From a virus: a stretch of 34,295 nucleotides of DNA. Of this stretch, positions 30,663 to 34,295 are shown piece after piece (within the stretch, counting starts at the first letter, position 1; each line of letters begins with the position of its first letter). A program made the translations under genes and the position numbers. The stretch spans positions 1 through 34,295 of IMG/VR virus record IMGVR_UViG_3300036985_005997; one strand, 5' to 3'. The notes beneath the pieces were generated by a model. The model did no database searches. It saw only the letters and a list, made by a program, of their open reading frames with translations, and was not told the origin of the DNA.

Positions 30663-32117
30663 TTATTCTTGGGAATAGAAATTGTCAAATATTATATCTG
30701 AATATTCTTCTTTCATAAAATCAATAATTTCATCCATACTGTCTATTTCATCTAAATAAGGATAATAAATTTCAGCAGTCCAATTTAATATATTATCCGC
30801 ATATTCAAACTCATCATCAAATTCATTTGGGGGATTATCAATCATAGTTTGATTGATGGACTCAATAACAGAAAAATTTGACATTCTTCTTCTAATGTTT
30901 ATTGGTACTGTTTGACCATTTTCAGAATACAACCCAATTATTAACTTGTAAAAATTATCGTCAGGATTTTTCTCACTATTAGTTGTCTTAGTTATCTTTT
31001 CACGATAAAGGTTTTGGATAATTGGGATAATCTTCTCAAAAGTAACGTCACCACATTCTTCATCTGAAAATATCTTAACATCTTCTATCACATATTTTAA
31101 ATGTTTAACAAATCTAATAAAAGCTTCGGTGTCATTTAACTGAGGTATTTCATTATTGTTCCAATAGAATAAATCGCCACCATCAAGAACTTCGTTATTC
31201 TCATCCATAATGGACGGTTCAAATAGAAAATCAACATATTGATTGGCACATTTAGATAAATCGCTTTGTTGTTCTTTAAGTACTCGTTTAACTATACGTG
31301 TTATGTCAGATTCTGTGATAGTATTCAAATATTTTCCAACTTCATCAATAGTTCTGACAGTATAAGGTATTCTAATTAATTTCATATTTTGTGATTCAGC
31401 AAATTTATCTTTAATAAAATCATACATACGTCTAGTGGAGAATCCTTCTTCACCACCAAATCTGTCAACAGGTTTATAATGACCAATTCCATCATACTCA
31501 ATTAGAGTATTTTTCTCAGGTAAATAAAAATCATATTTTAATTTAAAACATTTGTTATTTTTTTCAACAAAACAACCTTCAAATGTTTTTTCTCGTTTAA
31601 AATTAATACCATTTTTTGTTAAAAATTCATCAACTATTCGTTCACCAACAGAAGTGGTTAATCTTTGGGGGAATAAAGTGTCTAACATTCCCTTTCTCCA
31701 AGCAGAAACATATGATGTTGGGGACCCGTATTTAAATTCCTGTCTTGATTTGTATTTTTTGGATTCATCCTCAATAGATTTCACATCCCATATTTTTCTT
31801 GCAGGAAAAAAATCATTAATAATTTTATTTTTAATTGCAAAATTATAGGCACCTGGTGAGTTTTTTTGGAACTCAACATATGATGGGTATTTTTCCGCTT
31901 CTTTTTTTACAGATTCATAATCCCATTTATTCTTTGAGATGGGTAGTATTTTGTCAAGTATACCATTTTTGACTGCAAATTCGTATGCACCAGGTAAATT
32001 TATTTTAAATTGATTTCTATTTGGGTACTTTTCTGCCTCTTTTTTTACTGATTCGTAATCCCAAGACATTTTCTCATTTAAAATAGTCTTAATTAATGTA
32101 TGTAAATTATTACCCAT
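30663..32117 (-). CDS. Homing-endonuclease-like protein fused to a leader-tagged protein
   Basis: Three helical repeats of about 45 residues (WDYESVKKEAEKYP, around 19-150) precede a Vsr/EDxHD-like nuclease domain (about 157-262): GERIVDEFL with Glu159, KYDFYLP with Asp196, LIEYDGIGHY with Glu207, Asp209 and His213, and NMKLIRIPYTV. At 266-283 the frame continues into TITESDITRIVKRVLKEQ, a complete leader, and then about 200 acidic residues of unknown function. The N-terminus HTLIKTILNE is itself leader-like. It looks like an endonuclease gene inserted at, and fused to, a leader gene. Confidence 0.8.
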   Translation of the reverse strand: MGNNLHTLIKTILNEKMSWDYESVKKEAEKYPNRNQFKINLPGAYEFAVKNGILDKILPISKNKWDYESVKKEAEKYPSYVEFQKNSPGAYNFAIKNKIINDFFPARKIWDVKSIEDESKKYKSRQEFKYGSPTSYVSAWRKGMLDTLFPQRLTTSVGERIVDEFLTKNGINFKREKTFEGCFVEKNNKCFKLKYDFYLPEKNTLIEYDGIGHYKPVDRFGGEEGFSTRRMYDFIKDKFAESQNMKLIRIPYTVRTIDEVGKYLNTITESDITRIVKRVLKEQQSDLSKCANQYVDFLFEPSIMDENNEVLDGGDLFYWNNNEIPQLNDTEAFIRFVKHLKYVIEDVKIFSDEECGDVTFEKIIPIIQNLYREKITKTTNSEKNPDDNFYKLIIGLYSENGQTVPINIRRRMSNFSVIESINQTMIDNPPNEFDDEFEYADNILNWTAEIYYPYLDEIDSMDEIIDFMKEEYSDIIFDNFYSQE

Positions 32118-32122
32118 TAATG

Positions 32123-32130
32123 ATAAATAC
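32123..32130 (-). promoter_or_regulatory. GTATTTAT element before the endonuclease fusion
   Basis: Ends 5 bases before the ATG at 32117. Confidence 0.55.
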
Positions 32131-32147
32131 CACTTTAATCAAATAAA

Positions 32148-32170
32148 AAACCCTTCTAAAAGAAGGGTTT
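32148..32170 (-). terminator. Terminator of the 32849-32175 pair
   Basis: AAACCCTTCT/AGAAGGGTTT perfect stem, 3-base loop, T run on the minus strand. Confidence 0.85.
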
Positions 32171-32174
32171 AAAT

Positions 32175-32519
32175 TTATTTACCTCTTAGTTTTCTAATTT
32201 TAAGTGGTAACTCACGACCTGGTTTATAGTGTTGGTCATAGTAATCCTTTTCTCTTTTAAAATCCCACTTATTTGGAATATCTTTTGTATAATCTAAGAA
32301 TTTTTCATAGTCATCACGACCAAACTCAATTTCCTCTTCAAAATCCTCAATATCAAGTGGATTAACCGCTCTATCATCTTCATCGAACCATGAGTTGGGC
32401 ATCCAACTTCTAATTCTATAATTACCACGAAGTTTTTTAGGCATTTCTTCTTGTTCGGAAATAACTCTTTTAACAATACGAATCAAATCGGATTCTGTTA
32501 GTCTAACAATCTTTTTCAT
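32175..32519 (-). CDS. Leader-tagged protein, tandem paralogue 1, 114 aa
   Basis: The leader IVRLTESDLIRIVKRVISEQ ends in VISE|Q. The mature part contains EFGRDDYEKFLDYTKDIP then KWDF, aligned with the neighbour's EFGPEDYDSFMEYINNCN then RWCL, so the two are duplicates. Its tail is basic. Function unknown; it probably shares a transcript with 32541, with a 21-base gap. Confidence 0.78.
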   Translation of the reverse strand: MKKIVRLTESDLIRIVKRVISEQEEMPKKLRGNYRIRSWMPNSWFDEDDRAVNPLDIEDFEEEIEFGRDDYEKFLDYTKDIPNKWDFKREKDYYDQHYKPGRELPLKIRKLRGK

Positions 32520-32540
32520 ATTTTAATTTTACTTAGTAAT

Positions 32541-32849
32541 TTATCTTCTAATCCCTTTACCTACGGTGATATTACCTTTATTGGCATACATATCATACAT
32601 TCTTTTTGTGGTTAAACACCATCTTGTATTACAGTTGTTTATGTACTCCATGAAACTATCGTAATCTTCAGGACCGAACTCTCTTGTTTCAGAAAATTCA
32701 ATATCTGAATCCACACGTCTATCCATAGTGTCATAATACTTTCCGTCATGAGCATCATGAGTTGCAAACATTTCCTCCTCTTGCTCTTTTATAACTCTTT
32801 TAACAATACGAGTCAAATCGGATTCTGTAAGTCTAACAATCTTTTTCAT
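32541..32849 (-). CDS. Leader-tagged protein, tandem paralogue 2, 102 aa
   Basis: The leader IVRLTESDLTRIVKRVIKEQ ends in VIKE|Q and is nearly identical in DNA to paralogue 1. The mature protein is acidic at first (HDAHDGKYYDTMDRR) and then shares the EFGxxDYxxFxxY core. Two Cys lie in NNCNTRWCL. Function unknown. Confidence 0.78.
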   Translation of the reverse strand: MKKIVRLTESDLTRIVKRVIKEQEEEMFATHDAHDGKYYDTMDRRVDSDIEFSETREFGPEDYDSFMEYINNCNTRWCLTTKRMYDMYANKGNITVGKGIRR

Positions 32850-32863
32850 AATTTAATTTTATA

Positions 32864-32871
32864 ATAAATAT
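32864..32871 (-). promoter_or_regulatory. ATATTTAT element before the gene at 32849
   Basis: Ends 14 bases before the ATG. Confidence 0.5.
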
Positions 32872-32920
32872 ATGGATTAACCCCTTTTTCTGAGAGACCC
32901 TTTCATTATAAATTATTAAA

Positions 32921-33036
32921 TAGGGGACAATAACCCCGAAGGGGTTCGGACGGGGAGACATCCGACCGAAGGTCGGTGAACGGCGGGGGAGAAAAGAGGG
33001 GGTAGGGGGAGTCGGGAACCGTCACCGGCGTACCTT
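32921..33036. other. GC-rich structured non-coding island with a G-quadruplex motif
   Basis: Two hairpins with GAA triloops (AACCCC/GGGGTT, 32932-32946; CCGACC/GGTCGG, 32962-32976) precede an outer stem CGGTGAACGG (32974-32983) with CCGTCACCG (33019-33027), paired with one bulge. The enclosed stretch has G runs at 32985-32989, 32998-33002, 33005-33009 and 33014-33016. No frame of useful length covers it. It could be a structured RNA, a replication or packaging site, or a regulatory DNA structure. Confidence 0.7.
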
Positions 33037-33050
33037 AATTAACTCCAATA

Positions 33051-33266
33051 TTAAAATAAAAGGAACGCTCTTAGTTTGCTCATTCGTCCAATGTAATGAC
33101 AATCACTTAATTCTTTCTCACCAACTTTTATAAGGTTTGACTTGTCCCAATCCAATGCGTGGACATAGACACAATCACTATAGGAATATACAACTCTAAA
33201 TTTTTTTATTTCTTTTTCCCATCTCATCAAGAATAAATCATTCTTCACCAATTCATTTGCTTTCAT
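33051..33266 (-). CDS. Hypothetical protein, 71 aa
   Basis: A small basic protein (KNDLFLMRWEKEIKKFRVVY, then YVHALDWDKSN) with a KOW/SH3-like feel but no firm match. TATCTTTA at 33271-33278, one base from the host-type box, ends 4 bases before the ATG. The GC-rich island lies just downstream of its stop. Confidence 0.65.
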   Translation of the reverse strand: MKANELVKNDLFLMRWEKEIKKFRVVYSYSDCVYVHALDWDKSNLIKVGEKELSDCHYIGRMSKLRAFLLF

Positions 33267-33270
33267 ACAA

Positions 33271-33278
33271 TAAAGATA
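33271..33278 (-). promoter_or_regulatory. Near-match host-type promoter (TATCTTTA)
   Basis: One base off TAnnTTTG, 4 bases before the ATG at 33266. Confidence 0.45.
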
Positions 33279-33303
33279 ATAAAAAAATGGGGGAAATTAA
33301 TAA

Positions 33304-33891
33304 TTAACCAAAATATTTTACAAAATCGTTTTTTGTATCGTTATCAAGCATATCCCACCAATCACTATTTTCAATATCTTCAAAGAAAAAATAATTATCA
33401 TCATCAATACTTCCATTTAATAAAACATTATAATTAATACCTGATAATTTAGAAGTTACACCCCCATGGTTGTCAATGATAAATGACGGCAAATTAGTGT
33501 TACGCTCAGAGGTGTCCTTATTTTTAGATTCTGCTCCATAAGATACCTTATCATAGGTTGCAAATTGGTTGTATATGTTATTGTTATCAGATGTTAAAAT
33601 TTTAAATTCATCAGTTCCATATATTCCCGAGTATTCCAAAGCCTCAGTCAAAGTATTTCTAATAAGGGTGGATGTAGACCAATAACGATTTTCGTTCCAT
33701 CCATATTCATTAGGATTCTTCAAAACAAATTTTTTCGGATAGGTTATAAACTCATATGTCCATCTATCAACCCAATCATCATTCACAGAGATTTTAAGAT
33801 TCAAATCAATACCCCACTGTTCATTAACCTTTGGCCTGAAAACAGAATTGAATATTCTATTTACAATATACTCCTTCCTTTTAGAATCCAT
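33304..33891 (-). CDS. Hypothetical protein, 195 aa
   Basis: An acidic, Asn-rich protein starting MDSKRKEYIVNRIFNSVFRP; this start is amphipathic but does not end in (I/L)xE. C-terminal text is Asp/Trp-rich (FFFEDIENSDWWDMLDND). An ATATTTAT element lies 4 bases upstream. Not recognised. Confidence 0.7.
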   Translation of the reverse strand: MDSKRKEYIVNRIFNSVFRPKVNEQWGIDLNLKISVNDDWVDRWTYEFITYPKKFVLKNPNEYGWNENRYWSTSTLIRNTLTEALEYSGIYGTDEFKILTSDNNNIYNQFATYDKVSYGAESKNKDTSERNTNLPSFIIDNHGGVTSKLSGINYNVLLNGSIDDDNYFFFEDIENSDWWDMLDNDTKNDFVKYFG

Positions 33892-33895
33892 ACTG

Positions 33896-33903
33896 ATAAA
33901 TAT
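33896..33903 (-). promoter_or_regulatory. ATATTTAT element before the gene at 33891
   Basis: Ends 4 bases before the ATG. Confidence 0.5.
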
Positions 33904-33932
33904 TGGGGGGTTTAAATTTATACTTGAACTAT

Positions 33933-33954
33933 AATGTTCATTGAAGTGAACATT
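33933..33954. other. Intergenic hairpin
   Basis: AATGTTCA/TGAACATT arms with a 6-base loop next to the stop of the gene at 33954. No T run, so it is a weak terminator or an operator. Confidence 0.35.
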
Positions 33955-34223
33955 TAATTATCCCTCTCAGACGAATCCCCTGTTCCAAACTCTCCAATGT
34001 GGAAATCTGTACTGACGAATTCCTTCTGCAAATAATCCATTATCTCTTCCATTACCTCAGAATCATTCTCACAAGAACGAATACACAAAGCAAGTCCCCC
34101 ACCTAAGATGTGAGCCATCTCTTGATTGGTTAATGGTTCTTGAGAAGAAGGTTGAAAAACCTGAATGTTAGTTCTCCCCTGTTCCACGAATTCAACATCC
34201 ACCACAACTCTAATTTTTTCCAT
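33954..34223 (-). CDS. Hypothetical protein, 89 aa
   Basis: A beta-prone N-terminus (IRVVVDVEFVEQGRTNIQVF) is followed by MAHILGGGLALCIRSCEND and an acidic helical C-terminus. It has its own host-type promoter 4 bases before the ATG. Not recognised. Confidence 0.68.
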   Translation of the reverse strand: MEKIRVVVDVEFVEQGRTNIQVFQPSSQEPLTNQEMAHILGGGLALCIRSCENDSEVMEEIMDYLQKEFVSTDFHIGEFGTGDSSERDN

Positions 34224-34227
34224 AAGA

Positions 34228-34235
34228 CAAAGATA
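34228..34235 (-). promoter_or_regulatory. Bacteroidota-type promoter (TATCTTTG)
   Basis: Ends 4 bases before the ATG at 34223. A TTTG 21 bases upstream fits the -33 box. Confidence 0.65.
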
Positions 34236-34295
34236 TTAAACAAAACCCAAATTTTCCAAAATTTTTCCGGAAATTCCAGAATCCAAATTGAGGTC

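Noticed and set aside
32921-33036. tRNA gene (a GGTTCG-like stretch is present)
   Set aside because: No cloverleaf with acceptor stem, anticodon arm and T arm can be drawn.
691-33903. T4-type late promoters TATAAATA
   Set aside because: TATAAATA-like text appears on the strand opposite the genes. In the sense direction the element reads TATTTAT, so the T4 box cannot be assumed.

Overview
The window looks like part of a large tailed-phage genome (or a prophage-like element) whose host is probably a member of the Bacteroidota. Several independent signs agree. At least nine genes have the Bacteroidota -7 promoter element TAnnTTTG a few bases before the ATG. Purine-rich Shine-Dalgarno sequences are essentially absent. 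One secreted protein ends in a domain resembling the type IX secretion (T9SS) sorting signal found in that phylum. The gene content is viral: T4-type RNA ligase 1, thymidylate synthase, a GH19 endolysin, a Vsr/EDxHD-type homing endonuclease and many small unassigned genes. The DNA is AT-rich. No tRNA, rRNA, IS element or CRISPR array was seen. Family calls rest on motifs read by eye; no database was searched.

Layout. 1-673 holds the 5' part of a minus-strand gene that runs off the window. 747-4577 (plus) is a metabolic block: two small genes, RNA ligase 1, two small genes, thymidylate synthase, a small Pro/Tyr-rich protein and an RmlC-like epimerase. 4574-7962 is mostly minus: a DUF4314-like protein, then an overlapping operon with a zincin-like protein, a cupin-like protein and a conserved virion-type domain; a leader-tagged membrane protein lies opposite. 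8032-10718 (plus) has phage hypotheticals and a metallophosphoesterase. 10725-15828 (mostly minus) has small membrane and coiled-coil proteins, a sulfotransferase-like protein and the GH19 endolysin, and may be the lysis region. 15884-23095 holds a SAP protein and three minus operons of leader-tagged proteins. 23195-24376 (plus) is a protein with 14 degenerate internal repeats. 24392-26184 has the T9SS-like secreted protein and a conserved phage protein. 26240-32849 is a dense array of leader-tagged minus genes. 32880-33050 is a GC-rich, strongly structured non-coding island. 33051-34223 has three more minus genes.

The most interesting system is a set of about 15-20 otherwise unrelated proteins that start with a short amphipathic leader (types such as RLTESDLxRIVKRVIxEQ, LISESQLKxLIxES, ITEEDIKEIMxLxxLNEQ). 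Many leaders end in (I/L)xE, which matches the cleavage rule of T4-type prohead proteases. I infer a capsid-targeting and cleavage signal that loads an internal-protein cargo into the head. The tagged proteins include a PD-(D/E)xK-like nuclease, an AT-hook protein, two ParB/sulfiredoxin-fold-like proteins, a peptidoglycan-binding protein and an endonuclease fusion.

A second sequence element, (G/A)TATTTAT, sits in the sense direction 4-23 bases before 23 start codons, including most leader-tagged operons. TAnnTTTG instead precedes metabolic and stand-alone genes. This suggests two promoter classes, perhaps host-sigma (early) and phage-specific (late).
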